Source of the DNA: Actinomycetota bacterium
GTDB taxonomy: Bacteria > Actinomycetota > Acidimicrobiia > IMCC26256 > PALSA-610
DNA: 33,971 nucleotides
Reading direction: 5' to 3'
NCBI GenBank assembly: GCA_005773635.1
Contig: SXHN01000036.1
Span: 1-33,971 of the forward strand
The position numbers and the translations under genes are program-made. The notes beneath the pieces were generated by a model that was not told the DNA's origin, did no database searches, and saw only the letters and a list, made by a program, of their open reading frames with translations. Positions within the stretch are counted from its first letter, which is position 1, and every line of letters begins with the position of its first letter. Below are positions 7,181 through 16,234 of this stretch, piece after piece.

Positions 7181-8398
7181 TTAGTCGTTCGCGAGATGCA
7201 ACATCCGAGCCGCATTTCCGCGCACGATCTTGTCGACCAATGGCTGGGACAACCCGGCAAACATTTCCTCGGCCAACGCCTTGGTGTCGGGCCACGTCGA
7301 ATCGGTGTGCGGGTAATCCGTCTCGAACGTCACGTTGTCTTCGCCGACGATGTCGAGGTTCGCCAAACCGTGACGATCTTTAAAAAAGCAGCAGTAAATA
7401 TTGGAGTAGTAATACGTGCTGGGCGGCTCCGGCACGAGGTCTTTGACGCCGGCCCATGCCCGATGGTCGCGCCACACATCGTCGGCGCGTTCCAGAATGT
7501 AGGGAATCCAACCCATCTGGCCTTCGCTATAGGCGAGCGTAAGCCCCGGGAACTGCACCAACTTGCCCGAAAACATCCAGTCGCTCATCGAAGCCATCGC
7601 GTTATTGAAACTGAGCGAAGCCGCAACCGCATTTGGGGCATCGGCCGAAGTTGCTGGCATCCGTGATGACGAGCCAATGTGCATATTGATAACAGTCTGC
7701 GTCTCCTCACACGCACGAAAGAACGGATCCCAGGAGCCCGAGTGAATGCTCGGCAAGCCGAGATGCGCAGGAATCTCACTGAAACAAACTGCGTGACAAC
7801 CCCGATCGGCATTGCGGCGCACTTCAGCCGCGGCAAGCTCTGCGTCCCACAAGGGGATGAGCGCCAAGGGGATGAGGCGACCACCTGAGTCGCCGCACCA
7901 CTCCTCAATTGTGTAGTCGTTGTAAGCCTGCACACAAGCGAGACCAAGGTCTTTATCTCTGCCTTCGCTAAAGGTTTGGCCACAAAAGCGTGGGAATGTG
8001 GGGAAGTTCAGTGACTTATCAACCCAGTTCATATCCATGTCGGCGAGGCGCGCCTTGGGTTCGTAGCAGCCAGGACGCATCTCGTCGTAGGTAATCGGCA
8101 ACATCCCCATTAAGTCACGTTCAAAACCCACAGCCGCGACGTGGCGCTTGTTGATGTAGACCAGGTCTTCGTACACCCAGCAGTCGGCTTGGGGTCCATC
8201 GTCGGTGAAGGTCTGTTCGTACGAACCACCGCCGATGTGTTTCATGGAGCCGATACCACGCCGCTCTACGCGCGGCCCTGCGGCCTTGTACCTTTCGGGG
8301 AGCCATGTCTGCCAGAGATGCGCGGGCTCTACCAGATGGTCGTCAACGCTGATGATCTTCGGGATTTGAATTGTGGTGTCGGGAAGCGTTGCGGTCAT
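7181..8398 (-). CDS. Amidohydrolase-family metal-dependent hydrolase (ACMSD-like)
   Basis: The 405-residue product belongs to the amidohydrolase 2 (PF04909) TIM-barrel group. The N-terminal metal motif reads IISVDDHLVEP, an INMHIG strand carries a second His, and FETDYPHTDSTWP near the C-terminus supplies the catalytic Asp, before the usual helix ending GNAARML. Relatives are decarboxylases and C-C or C-N hydrolases in catabolic pathways. ATG 8398 is chosen because the frame upstream runs through the promoter palindrome and a GGAG lies 8 nt before it. As first gene of an operon with two thioesterases, it may act on a ring-cleavage or CoA-linked intermediate (inference). Confidence 0.85.
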   Translation of the reverse strand: MTATLPDTTIQIPKIISVDDHLVEPAHLWQTWLPERYKAAGPRVERRGIGSMKHIGGGSYEQTFTDDGPQADCWVYEDLVYINKRHVAAVGFERDLMGMLPITYDEMRPGCYEPKARLADMDMNWVDKSLNFPTFPRFCGQTFSEGRDKDLGLACVQAYNDYTIEEWCGDSGGRLIPLALIPLWDAELAAAEVRRNADRGCHAVCFSEIPAHLGLPSIHSGSWDPFFRACEETQTVINMHIGSSSRMPATSADAPNAVAASLSFNNAMASMSDWMFSGKLVQFPGLTLAYSEGQMGWIPYILERADDVWRDHRAWAGVKDLVPEPPSTYYYSNIYCCFFKDRHGLANLDIVGEDNVTFETDYPHTDSTWPDTKALAEEMFAGLSQPLVDKIVRGNAARMLHLAND

Positions 8399-8416
8399 CG
8401 GAGCAACTCCAAAGCA

Positions 8417-8437
8417 AATCTGACGGGTCGTCAGATT
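8417..8437. promoter_or_regulatory. Perfect 9-3-9 palindrome, likely TetR-type operator
   Basis: AATCTGACG and its exact complement CGTCAGATT flank a 3-bp centre. The palindrome overlaps the end of the minus-strand -10 TACAAT (8435-8440) and covers the expected transcript start of the amidohydrolase operon, so a bound repressor would block initiation. Size and symmetry fit TetR-family operators. No regulator gene is adjacent. Confidence 0.7.
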
Positions 8438-8440
8438 GTA
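8435..8440 (-). promoter_or_regulatory. -10 element of the amidohydrolase-thioesterase operon
   Basis: TACAAT on the minus strand, about 37 nt before ATG 8398, leaves a roughly 30-nt 5' leader that contains the GGAG ribosome binding site. The -35 is not recognisable, which fits a regulated promoter. Confidence 0.55.
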
Positions 8441-8530
8441 TTTGTCCCACAGTCGATAGTTACGACTGATACCACGGCGCCATGACAACCTCGAGTAATC
8501 CGCTCCCGGACGAAACCGGCGGTCACGTGG

Positions 8531-9391
8531 TTACGCGAGCTTGACCCAGCTACTTCCGCCCTTGCAGAACCACAAGCTATTCACTTTGTCGACGAAGAAG
8601 TCACCAGCTTTGCCGCTCGCAGGACGGTCCAGGGTGCTGGGTTCTAGCCACATTTGCGCGACGTTGCTTTTGAACTTCGCCCCGCGACCGCTCACTCCAC
8701 CACTGCCGCAGATACCTGCGCCGGTACCCGTCGTAACTCCAAGCACACCGTATTTCGTTGATCTCGCGTACAGAGCGCAGAGCCCCGGCCCAGTCGCATC
8801 GACAAAAACGCCGTAGCCACTCCCGACGTACCGGAAATCTGCTCCCGGCGCACTATTCGCGGGGTTGTTCTGTTCGAAATACAGTCCGGCACCCAAGCCA
8901 GAAGCGGTGACATGTATCGCCGGGGAGGAAGATGTGGTGTGAGCATTGTCGATCGTCATGCCATTACCGAAGTTGTTATTGTCGATGTAGATGCCGGAAT
9001 TCGCAGACGCTGCACTCAATAATGTCGTGACGTACAGGCCGATTGAATTTGCTCCACACACCGCGCGAAACGCAGTCGCGCCTTGCGGCGCAGTCACGCG
9101 GACGCCAGCATCGAACACAGGGGAAAGTCCGTCGGTAACAACTTGCAACGCGTCGCTGCTGCCAGTATTCGCAATGCTCATTGTGTATGACGGGTGACTC
9201 GATGTGAGCGACGTGGCACTGCTTCCCGCATTATTCGCAGCACCGTATTGCATTGTGCCGGTGCTCGCATCAGCCGCGCTGGCATGCACCACGTGTGCCG
9301 CACCAGCAGCAGCGATAGCTGCTCCAAGGCCGAGAAACCTACGGCGCGTCGCAGGCGACGTCTCGGTTGTATTTTCTGAATTCTCCAACAT
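8531..9391 (-). CDS. Tat-exported repeat-rich surface protein of unknown function
   Basis: The N-terminus carries a twin-arginine signal (ATRRRFLGLGAAIAAAG) with cleavage likely near HASA-AD, so the 286-residue protein is exported folded. The mature part is Gly/Ser/Thr/Asn-rich with repeated short strands (SGIYIDNNN, GAGLYFEQNN, GYGVFVDATG, KYGVLGVTTGTG), suggesting a beta-helix or beta-solenoid. A compact C-terminal block (GKAGDFFVDKVNSLWFCKGG, then SSWVKLA) is found at the end of similar actinobacterial repeat proteins, as I recall them. ATG 9391 has GAAAGG 9 nt upstream; the in-frame ATG 9415 (GAGG upstream) is an alternative. The function is unknown. Confidence 0.8.
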   Translation of the reverse strand: MLENSENTTETSPATRRRFLGLGAAIAAAGAAHVVHASAADASTGTMQYGAANNAGSSATSLTSSHPSYTMSIANTGSSDALQVVTDGLSPVFDAGVRVTAPQGATAFRAVCGANSIGLYVTTLLSAASANSGIYIDNNNFGNGMTIDNAHTTSSSPAIHVTASGLGAGLYFEQNNPANSAPGADFRYVGSGYGVFVDATGPGLCALYARSTKYGVLGVTTGTGAGICGSGGVSGRGAKFKSNVAQMWLEPSTLDRPASGKAGDFFVDKVNSLWFCKGGSSWVKLA

Positions 9392-9543
9392 GTTCAAGAA
9401 CCTTTCAGCGCGCATAAAGACCTCGGTCGCGAGCCATCATTGTCCGCCCGAATGACCAACAATGCATGAGCAACGACTACTCAGGCTGCGCGACGCAATG
9501 CTCAGCACGAAAAGGACAACCAGCCCGATTTCAATCCAACACG

Positions 9544-9549
9544 TAACAT
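9544..9549 (+). promoter_or_regulatory. -10 element TAACAT, leaderless start of Nudix gene
   Basis: TAACAT is followed by 6 nt and ATG 9556, so the transcript should begin at the start codon. The 9392-9543 divergent gap shows no other clear structure. Confidence 0.6.
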
Positions 9550-9555
9550 GGCACC

Positions 9556-10332
9556 ATGGACTCCCAGGCCGCGTCGTCCGATTCCGGCGGCACCGAGGCA
9601 GAGTTCCTCGCGCGATACGACCCGAGCCTGTGGCCGAGCATCGGCGTCACCGCAGATGTGGTGTTGCTCACCGTGCGCCACGGACGCCTTTGTGTGCTAC
9701 TTGTCGAGCGTGCAAATCACCCGCATCAAGGAAAATGGGCGCTACCAGGCGGCTTTGTGGATATCGAAGAAGATCTCGATGCCGCGGCCCAGCGCGAACT
9801 TGCCGAGGAAACGGGCGTGGCAATCGAGGCCAACTGGCTTGAACAGCTCAAGACGTACGGCACGCCGGGACGCGACCCAAGAATGCGCATGGTGACCATC
9901 GCGTACCTCGCATTTACAAACGTGACCCAAGAACCCGTTGCAGCCGACGACGCTCGGGCCACCCGGTTTTTTGCGATCGAGGATCTGCACCTCCCTGAAC
10001 TCGGACTCACCGACGGCATGGACCTCGCGTTTGACCATGCAACAGTCATCGCCGACGGCGTAGAACGAGCACGCGCCAAGCTTGAGTACACCACGCTTGC
10101 AAGTGCCTTCGTTGATGAGCCATTCACGTTGGGCGATCTTCGTAGGGTGTACGAATCGGTGTGGGACATCACGCTGCACGAAGCCAACTTTCGGCGCAAG
10201 GTGCTCGGCACTCCTGGATTTGTCGAACCCACGGGTACCACAGCGCCCACCGACGGCCGGCCCGCCCAGTTGTATCGGCGAGGGCCAGCAGAACGGCTCC
10301 ACCCACCGATCCTGCGCCCGCCGCCAGACTGA
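9556..10332 (+). CDS. NrtR-like Nudix protein with C-terminal winged helix
   Basis: This 258-residue protein contains a complete Nudix box: Gly66, Glu72, Arg80-Glu81, Glu84-Glu85 and Gly87, all in register. Intact hydrolase residues suggest activity on a nucleoside diphosphate derivative such as ADP-ribose. After the Nudix domain, residues about 175-230 (LEYTTLASAFVDEPFTLGDL, then RRVYESVWD and NFRRKVLG) form the winged helix typical of NrtR, which regulates NAD metabolism genes in response to ADP-ribose. No NAD biosynthesis gene lies next to it here. The extreme C-terminus is Pro/Arg-rich. Enzyme, regulator or both cannot be told from sequence alone. Confidence 0.85.
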   Translation: MDSQAASSDSGGTEAEFLARYDPSLWPSIGVTADVVLLTVRHGRLCVLLVERANHPHQGKWALPGGFVDIEEDLDAAAQRELAEETGVAIEANWLEQLKTYGTPGRDPRMRMVTIAYLAFTNVTQEPVAADDARATRFFAIEDLHLPELGLTDGMDLAFDHATVIADGVERARAKLEYTTLASAFVDEPFTLGDLRRVYESVWDITLHEANFRRKVLGTPGFVEPTGTTAPTDGRPAQLYRRGPAERLHPPILRPPPD

Positions 10333-10379
10333 CTGCCCGGTCGGGCTACGCGAGTTGTTGCGATCTAGCTTCATCACCG

Positions 10380-10754
10380 ATGGTGCAATATGTCGACGAC
10401 CCCCGAACCGAACTCGAGCGGAAAGCCGAGCAACTCAAGTGGGTCGCGATGGCCGAAACGATCGGCTACGTGATCGGATTCTTCTGTTGGAAAGTAGTGA
10501 ACAACGTCGCGCTTACCAAGGTGACATTCTGGTTCCACGGCTGGATCACCGTGTCGCTCATTGTGATGGTGGTGTGGATTTATTGGTCGATCGACTGGCG
10601 TTGGTACTGGATTCCGCTCTCGCTGTTACCGGTGCTCGGGGGCGTCTTGCTGTTCGAAAAGATCCGTCGCGACGGAGCGCCTCCCAGGATGACTCCCGCG
10701 ATTCCCGTGGTCACTTCTTGGCTGGACAAGCTGCGCCAACGCAATTCGTCGTGA
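10380..10754 (+). CDS. DUF3817-like small integral membrane protein
   Basis: The 124-residue protein has an N-terminal amphipathic stretch (RTELERKAEQLKWVAMAET) and three hydrophobic segments: about residues 23-40, 52-68 (HGWITVSLIVMVVWIYW) and 76-93. The HGW in the second segment and a P...E end to the third (LLPVLGGVLLFEKIRR) match the DUF3817 family as I know it. Function is unknown. ATG 10380 is preceded by TAGCTT at 10366-10371. Its 3' end overlaps the convergent lipoprotein gene by 44 bp, so both strands are coding there. Confidence 0.7.
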   Translation: MVQYVDDPRTELERKAEQLKWVAMAETIGYVIGFFCWKVVNNVALTKVTFWFHGWITVSLIVMVVWIYWSIDWRWYWIPLSLLPVLGGVLLFEKIRRDGAPPRMTPAIPVVTSWLDKLRQRNSS

Positions 10755-11121
10755 GCTTTTTATCCCCGTCGACATCAATTGTGATCGTTCCGTAGAACGC
10801 GCCTTTTTCTTTCTTGGCAAGTTCGTCAAAGGTTGAGGTTCCCTCGAGTTTCACCTCGTCGCCTTGTGCGGTCAAAGCCGTGCAGGTATAGGTCGAGACC
10901 TTGGCTGCTTCGTCGATCGTTGGGGTCGGACAATTGATTTCGCCCTTTTCCAGATCGGGCGCCACGCTCACCATGGCATTGCGCCCGGTCGTCTTCAGCT
11001 TCCCGACAAATACTTTTGGATTCGGGCTGCTGCTCTTTTCGTCGCTACCGCACCCTGCGAGACCCAAGGCCCCCACCAGACCGGCAATGAGGGCAACATG
11101 TTTTGTTGATAGGGATTTCAC
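10711..11121 (-). CDS. Lipoprotein, DUF4333-like
   Basis: The 136-residue product has a lipobox signal (ALIAGLVGALGLAGCGSD, lipidated Cys24). The mature domain has CP at about residue 60, a second Cys in STYTCTAL and an end CVGAACPAKK. The spacing CP...V..YTC resembles the small beta-rich DUF4333 domain of actinobacterial lipoproteins; the two extra C-terminal Cys may form another disulfide. GTG 11121 is chosen because GGAGG lies 7 nt upstream and the signal begins there. It starts 14 nt after the typA stop and is probably in that operon. The function is unknown. Confidence 0.78.
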   Translation of the reverse strand: MKSLSTKHVALIAGLVGALGLAGCGSDEKSSSPNPKVFVGKLKTTGRNAMVSVAPDLEKGEINCPTPTIDEAAKVSTYTCTALTAQGDEVKLEGTSTFDELAKKEKGAFYGTITIDVDGDKKLTTNCVGAACPAKK

Positions 11122-11135
11122 GGAATGCCTCCGAT

Positions 11136-12980
11136 TCAAATTTGCTTGGGTGGTTTCTTTGATTTCGCCACTCTTCCACGTTCCCCCATGTTGAGCAACA
11201 CTTTGCGGAGACGGACAGCGTTGGGCGTGACCTCGACACATTCGTCGTCGGCGATGAACTCGAGCGCTTGTTCGAGATTCATTGCCCGCGGGGGTGTGAG
11301 CCGTTCCAGATCGTCAGAACCCGCCGCGCGGACGTTGGTGAGCTTCTTTTCTTTCGTAGCGTTGACGTCCATATCGTCGCGACGCGCATTCTCGCCAATG
11401 ATCATGCCTTCGTACACCTCCACGCCCGGCCCCATGAATAGCGAGCCGCGCTCTTGAAGGTTCATGAGGGTGTAGCTCGTGGTTACCCCGGAGCGATCCG
11501 AGACCAAACTCCCATTGCCACGTGTTCGAATTTCTCCGAACCACGGCGACCAACGATCGAATACATGGTGCAAAATCCCGGTACCGCGTGTCTCGGTGAG
11601 GAATTCCGTTCGAAAGCCAATCAGCCCACGCGCAGGTACGAGGTATTCAAGACGGATCCAGCCGGTGCCGTGGTTCACCATCTGCTCCATGCGACCTTTG
11701 CGCAGTGCCAGCAACTGCGTGACAACGCCGAGAAAATCTTCGGGAACATCGATGCTCACGCGCTCGACCGGCTCGTGCAACTTGCCGTCAATTTCGCGCG
11801 TCACCACCTGTGGCTTACCGACCGTGAGCTCAAATCCCTCTCGACGCATCATCTCAACAAGGATCGCGAGCTGCACTTCACCGCGGCCCTGCACCTCCCA
11901 AGCCGTGGGTAGACCGACATCGATCACACGCAAACTGACGTTTCCAACCAATTCCTGGTCGAGACGCGATTTCACCAACCGAGCCGTGAGTTTTTTGCCG
12001 TCTTTTCCAGCGATCGGCGAAGTGTTGATGCCGATCATCATGGCGAGGCTCGGCTCATCGACGGTAATCACCGGCAGTGGTTTTGGGTCTTCGAGATCCG
12101 CGAGTGTTTCACCAATCGTGATCTCGCTGATACCAGCGATGGCGATAATCTCGCCGGGACCAGCCTGTGCCGCGTCGACGCGGTCGAGAGCCTCAGTTAC
12201 GTACAACTCACTGATCCTGGCGCGCTCGATCGTGCCATTGCTGCGACACCACGACACTGTTTCGCCTTTGCGAATCGTGCCATTCCATACTCGACACAAA
12301 GCAAGGCGTCCGACGTACGGCGATGCATCCAAGTTGGTCACCAGTGCCTGCAAGGGGTGGTCAACCTCAAAGGTCGGTGCGGGTACGTAGCTCACCAGGA
12401 GTTCAAATAGCGGAGTCAGGTTCTCGCTCGGAGTATCGAGGTTGAGGGTTGCGGTTCCGGCGCGCGCGTTGCAGTACACAATCGGAAATTCAATTTGGTG
12501 TTCATCTGCGTCAAGGTCGAGAAACAAGTCATAGGTTTCGTCGACTACTTCTTTAATTCGCGCGTCGGGACGATCGATCTTGTTAATCACCAAGATCACC
12601 GGCAAACGCAGTTCCAACGCCTTGCGCAGCACGAATCGGGTTTGCGGAAGCGGGCCTTCACTGGCATCTACGAGCAGCACGACCGCGTCAACCATCGTCA
12701 GCGCTCGTTCCACTTCACCGCCAAAATCAGCGTGGCCAGGAGTGTCGACGATATTGATCTTGGTATCACCCCAGCGCACTGCGGTGTTCTTAGCGAGAAT
12801 CGTGATGCCCCGCTCACGTTCCAGATCCATCGAGTCCATGACTCGTTCGGCAACTTCTTGATGCGCACGAAACGCACCGGCCTGCCACAGCATGGCGTCA
12901 ACCAAGGTGGTCTTGCCATGGTCGACGTGAGCGACGATCGCCACGTTGCGAAGGTCGTCTCTTTGAGCGCGCGCGGACAT
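11136..12980 (-). CDS. typA: TypA/BipA ribosome-associated GTPase
   Basis: The 614-residue translational GTPase acts on the ribosome and helps 50S assembly and stress responses. G motifs are all present: AHVDHGKTT (G1, near residue 18), RERGITI (G2), [11 protein letters not shown] (G3) and NKIDRPDAR (G4). The EF-G-like domains follow, then the TypA C-terminal domain ([52 protein letters not shown]). ATG 12980 has AAAGG 6 nt upstream. Length and motif order are normal for the family, so the assignment is firm. A lipoprotein gene follows 14 nt downstream. Confidence 0.97.
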   Translation of the reverse strand: MSARAQRDDLRNVAIVAHVDHGKTTLVDAMLWQAGAFRAHQEVAERVMDSMDLERERGITILAKNTAVRWGDTKINIVDTPGHADFGGEVERALTMVDAVVLLVDASEGPLPQTRFVLRKALELRLPVILVINKIDRPDARIKEVVDETYDLFLDLDADEHQIEFPIVYCNARAGTATLNLDTPSENLTPLFELLVSYVPAPTFEVDHPLQALVTNLDASPYVGRLALCRVWNGTIRKGETVSWCRSNGTIERARISELYVTEALDRVDAAQAGPGEIIAIAGISEITIGETLADLEDPKPLPVITVDEPSLAMMIGINTSPIAGKDGKKLTARLVKSRLDQELVGNVSLRVIDVGLPTAWEVQGRGEVQLAILVEMMRREGFELTVGKPQVVTREIDGKLHEPVERVSIDVPEDFLGVVTQLLALRKGRMEQMVNHGTGWIRLEYLVPARGLIGFRTEFLTETRGTGILHHVFDRWSPWFGEIRTRGNGSLVSDRSGVTTSYTLMNLQERGSLFMGPGVEVYEGMIIGENARRDDMDVNATKEKKLTNVRAAGSDDLERLTPPRAMNLEQALEFIADDECVEVTPNAVRLRKVLLNMGERGRVAKSKKPPKQI

Positions 12981-13020
12981 ACAGGGCCTTTCGAAGGTGA
13001 TTCCTTGAGGGGAAACGTCC

Positions 13021-13026
13021 AGATTA
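13021..13026 (-). promoter_or_regulatory. -10 element TAATCT upstream of typA
   Basis: TAATCT on the minus strand lies about 40 nt before the typA ATG, leaving a short leader with an AAAGG ribosome binding site. It sits in the 64-bp gap after the molybdopterin-subunit gene. The -35 is unclear. Confidence 0.45.
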
Positions 13027-13044
13027 CTGGGGGTATGACGCTGC

Positions 13045-15312
13045 CTACCGATTGGCGATTGCGGTCCAGACCCGCTCAGGCGTCATTGGCATGTCGATAT
13101 GGGTGATTCCAAGGGCGGCCAGCGCGTCAATCACCGCATTTTGGACCGCGGGCGTGGCGCCGATTGTGCCGGCTTCGCCAATCCCTTTAGCCCCCAGCGG
13201 ATTCAACGGTGAAGGAGTTTCTTGTACCACTCGCTCAAAGCTCGGGAATTCGCTCGACGCAGGAAACGAATAATCGAGAAAATTCGATGTCAATGGGTTT
13301 CCGTCAACGTCGTACCGAAACTCTTCGAACAACGCCTGGCTAATGCCCGCGGCAACCCCTCCGTGCACCTGACCGTCGAACAAGACCGGATTTACAATCG
13401 TGCCAGCATCGTCGCACGCGATGTGACGCAACACCGAGACAGCTCCCGTTTCCGTGTCGACCTCCACCACCGCAACGTGGGTACCAAATGGAAACGATCC
13501 CGCCGTCGCTTCGAAATCTACCGCAGCCTGCAGAATTCCCTGATCGAGTGCAGTCGACGCATGCGCGGCAAGGTCGTTCCAGCTCCGCGACACAGCAGGG
13601 GTGCCAATCACGTGAAATGCACCGGCGCCAACGTCCAGCACAATGTCATCGGGATTCGCCTCAAGCAGCGAGGCAACTAATTGTTTCGCTGCCTCGACGA
13701 CGCTTTCCGAAGCTCGCCATACCGCGCTGCCACCGGCTTGTAAAGACCGAGAGCCTCCGGTGCCGCCACCGCGTGGCACAAGATCAGTATCGCCATGACG
13801 CACTTCGATCTTGTCGAAAGGAATACCGGTCAGGTCGGCGGCAATCATGGCGAACGCGGTGTAGTGACCTTGCCCGTGCGGGCTTGTACCGGTATAAACA
13901 ATCGCGCCGCCATCGGCGGTGATTTCGATTGAGCTGTACTCGCCAGAGCCGTCGCCATTTGTGATTTCGACATAACTCGAAATTCCGATGCCTAACAGCA
14001 ACTTGTCACCGTTGTCGCGGCGCCGCTGTTGTTCGACACGCAACTCTGTGTACCCAGCGGCGGCAAGCGCTTTGTCGAGCGCCCCTTCGTAATCGCCACT
14101 GTCGTACGTCGCTTTCGTCTTTGTGAGGTAGGGAAACGCGTCGGGTGCGATGAAGTTACGGCGCCGCAACTCTGCGCAGTCAACCCCAATCTCGAGCGCG
14201 TAACGATCCACCATGCGTTCTATTGCGGCTGTTGCTTCAGGGCGCCCCGCACCGCGGTACGCGCCAATCGGCGTGGTGTTCGTCAGCGGAGCAATTACTT
14301 CACAATCCACGCGATCGAGTTCGTACACGCCACCGGCCATCAAGCGAGTCAGGTACGGCAGAAATACACCATCATGGGGATACGCACCAACATCTTGCAC
14401 AATTCGAATGCGGTATGCCTCAAGCCTGCCGTCACGGCCTCCACCTAATTCGCAATATTGCACCTGGGCCCGACCGTGAAACAATGTCTGCATCGATTGG
14501 GTGCGCGACTCCGCCCACCGCACCGGGCGATCAAGGACACGAGCGAACCAACCCAAGAGTGCTTCCTCCGGATAATCGCCGCTCTTAGCGCCGAAGCCAC
14601 CACCAACATCCGGAGTGACGACATGCACTTCGTCGTTACGCAATCCGTAGATCTTCGCAAGGCTGTTCCGGGTGCCATGTGCGCCCTGGGTACAGGCCCA
14701 CTGCTCGAGCCGACCATCAGCCCACCACGCCGCAGCCGCACGCGGTTCCATCGGCGCAACGGCCACCCGCTGATTGACGATCCGTTCGCGAACGACCACT
14801 TCACAACCATCAAAGAAATCGTCGCCGCTGCGAAACCCCGCGTGAACTGCAATATTCGTACCCGCTTCAGGAAAAAGCAAAGGGGCATCCGCGGCAAGTG
14901 CAGCTTCCATATCGACCACGACGGGCAAAGATTCATAGTCAACGATGATGCGCTCCGCGGCGTCGATCGCTTGGGTCCGAGTCTCGGCCACCACGGCCGC
15001 AACGAGTTCTCCAACAAATCGAACGGTCGTAGTAGCCATGAGCGGCTGAGCGAATGCCTCAGGCACGCGCGGGTTGCTGCTGCGCTTCGGCGGAAGGTCA
15101 ATGTCGCTCCCAGTGAAAACACCAACGACACCAGGCATTATTCGAGCGTCCGCAACATCGATACCGGTGACGGTGGCATGCGCGACGGTCGCATACACAT
15201 ACACAACTTGGGCCGAATCGGCGAGCGGCAAGTTGTCGATATAGCGATCCGCGCCAGTGAGGAAGCGGGGGTCTTCGGCGGTGCGCAGTACGCGAGTTCC
15301 AAGAATGCTCAT
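13045..15312 (-). CDS. Molybdopterin-binding large subunit, xanthine oxidase/CODH-like family (form II type)
   Basis: The 755-residue protein has the full aldehyde oxidase/xanthine dehydrogenase layout: an N-terminal a/b hammerhead domain ([20 protein letters not shown]), then the molybdopterin-binding region with [36 protein letters not shown] and [13 protein letters not shown], and the catalytic Glu in [12 protein letters not shown]. The active loop reads AYRGAGR, not the AYRCSFR of true CO dehydrogenase, so this is a form II or generic hydroxylase subunit. The usual FeS and FAD subunits are absent from the window. It is third in an operon, 25 bp after the phosphotransferase gene. ATG 15312 is preferred to the upstream start at 15333. 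The substrate is unknown. Confidence 0.9.
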   Translation of the reverse strand: MSILGTRVLRTAEDPRFLTGADRYIDNLPLADSAQVVYVYATVAHATVTGIDVADARIMPGVVGVFTGSDIDLPPKRSSNPRVPEAFAQPLMATTTVRFVGELVAAVVAETRTQAIDAAERIIVDYESLPVVVDMEAALAADAPLLFPEAGTNIAVHAGFRSGDDFFDGCEVVVRERIVNQRVAVAPMEPRAAAAWWADGRLEQWACTQGAHGTRNSLAKIYGLRNDEVHVVTPDVGGGFGAKSGDYPEEALLGWFARVLDRPVRWAESRTQSMQTLFHGRAQVQYCELGGGRDGRLEAYRIRIVQDVGAYPHDGVFLPYLTRLMAGGVYELDRVDCEVIAPLTNTTPIGAYRGAGRPEATAAIERMVDRYALEIGVDCAELRRRNFIAPDAFPYLTKTKATYDSGDYEGALDKALAAAGYTELRVEQQRRRDNGDKLLLGIGISSYVEITNGDGSGEYSSIEITADGGAIVYTGTSPHGQGHYTAFAMIAADLTGIPFDKIEVRHGDTDLVPRGGGTGGSRSLQAGGSAVWRASESVVEAAKQLVASLLEANPDDIVLDVGAGAFHVIGTPAVSRSWNDLAAHASTALDQGILQAAVDFEATAGSFPFGTHVAVVEVDTETGAVSVLRHIACDDAGTIVNPVLFDGQVHGGVAAGISQALFEEFRYDVDGNPLTSNFLDYSFPASSEFPSFERVVQETPSPLNPLGAKGIGEAGTIGATPAVQNAVIDALAALGITHIDMPMTPERVWTAIANR

Positions 15313-15337
15313 GACGCGGCATCCTAGAAGCACCCAA

Positions 15338-16234
15338 TCATTCCTCGCCGAGAAGCCAACCGATCATTTCATGCCGCTTCGTATGACGGGCTGCCATGCA
15401 CCAAGCCAGAGTCTGGACGATTGTCCACGAGCGTGCACGGTCGCGATCGAGTTGCAGGTCGCCGCAGAGGCGATCAAATCGGTACAGCACCAGATCACGT
15501 GAAGAACCAAGCTCATTGGATCGCACGATCGATGCGACAGAAAATTCGCGCTCACCGAGCAATGGCTTCGGATCAATCACGAGCCATGGCTCACGTTCGG
15601 CTCGCAACACATTGTTGGCATGCATGTCTTGGTGCACCAACACACTTTCACCCTGAGATGGCGCAAGGCCGAGGCACGCCTCCATCGCCATATCAACCCA
15701 ACGCCGCGGAACCGGTTGCTCTTGTCGTGTCCACTCGTCGAGGAGCCCGTCATGCCATCGTTGAGCTTCATCGGCCAAGGTTGAGATCGGTGCCGACGTT
15801 GGCTTCCACAACCGCGGCAACAAGTCGCAATACACATCCATCGCCGAAGCACAGTTCAGTTGACTCAATGGAGTCCCGGGTGTGCACCGTTCAAGCAACA
15901 AAGCAGAATGGCCCGGAAATTGATCAAGCAATTGAACCGCCCCTGCGCCGTCCCATACCTGCAAAGCAGCCGCTTCGTAGACGCATTCCGGATGCGGAAA
16001 CTGAACCTTCAGCACTGCATCAGACCCGTCACGGCGCGTCGCGGGAGCCGTATACGACACATGGCTGTTAGGAAATGCTGGCCCGATGGTCACATCGAAG
16101 TATTCGGCAGCCTCACGCACCAAGCGACTCAAATCTCGTACCCACTGCGGGCCGCCGGGATCGGTTCGCAGATCAGCGAGATTAGCTGGACGCTCGAATG
16201 GAGTTGCCGCGGGCATCCGACTAGCGATCGTCAA
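15338..16234 (-). CDS. APH(6)/hydroxyurea phosphotransferase-like kinase
   Basis: The 298-residue protein belongs to the aminoglycoside/hydroxyurea resistance kinase family (PF04655). The catalytic loop is VLVHQDMHANNVL and the metal-binding motif is IDPKPLLGEREF, a strong signature of streptomycin 6-kinase-like enzymes. VLKVQFPH supplies the ATP-binding Lys and YEAAALQVWDG the helix-C Glu region. TTG 16234 overlaps the stop of the upstream D-aminopeptidase gene in a 4-bp TTGA, implying coupling; ATG 16216 (MPAATPF) is the alternative. Family members phosphorylate small hydroxylated compounds. In this operon a role in resistance is not proven. Confidence 0.87.
   Translation of the reverse strand: MTIASRMPAATPFERPANLADLRTDPGGPQWVRDLSRLVREAAEYFDVTIGPAFPNSHVSYTAPATRRDGSDAVLKVQFPHPECVYEAAALQVWDGAGAVQLLDQFPGHSALLLERCTPGTPLSQLNCASAMDVYCDLLPRLWKPTSAPISTLADEAQRWHDGLLDEWTRQEQPVPRRWVDMAMEACLGLAPSQGESVLVHQDMHANNVLRAEREPWLVIDPKPLLGEREFSVASIVRSNELGSSRDLVLYRFDRLCGDLQLDRDRARSWTIVQTLAWCMAARHTKRHEMIGWLLGEE

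Noticed and set aside
11479-12390. 303-codon plus-strand frame over typA
   Set aside because: It lies antisense to the well-supported typA, is Ser/Arg/Thr-rich low-complexity in translation, and has no motif or start signal.
14458-15327. 289-codon plus-strand frame over the molybdopterin gene
   Set aside because: Antisense shadow of a gene with many matched motifs; its translation has no recognisable domain.
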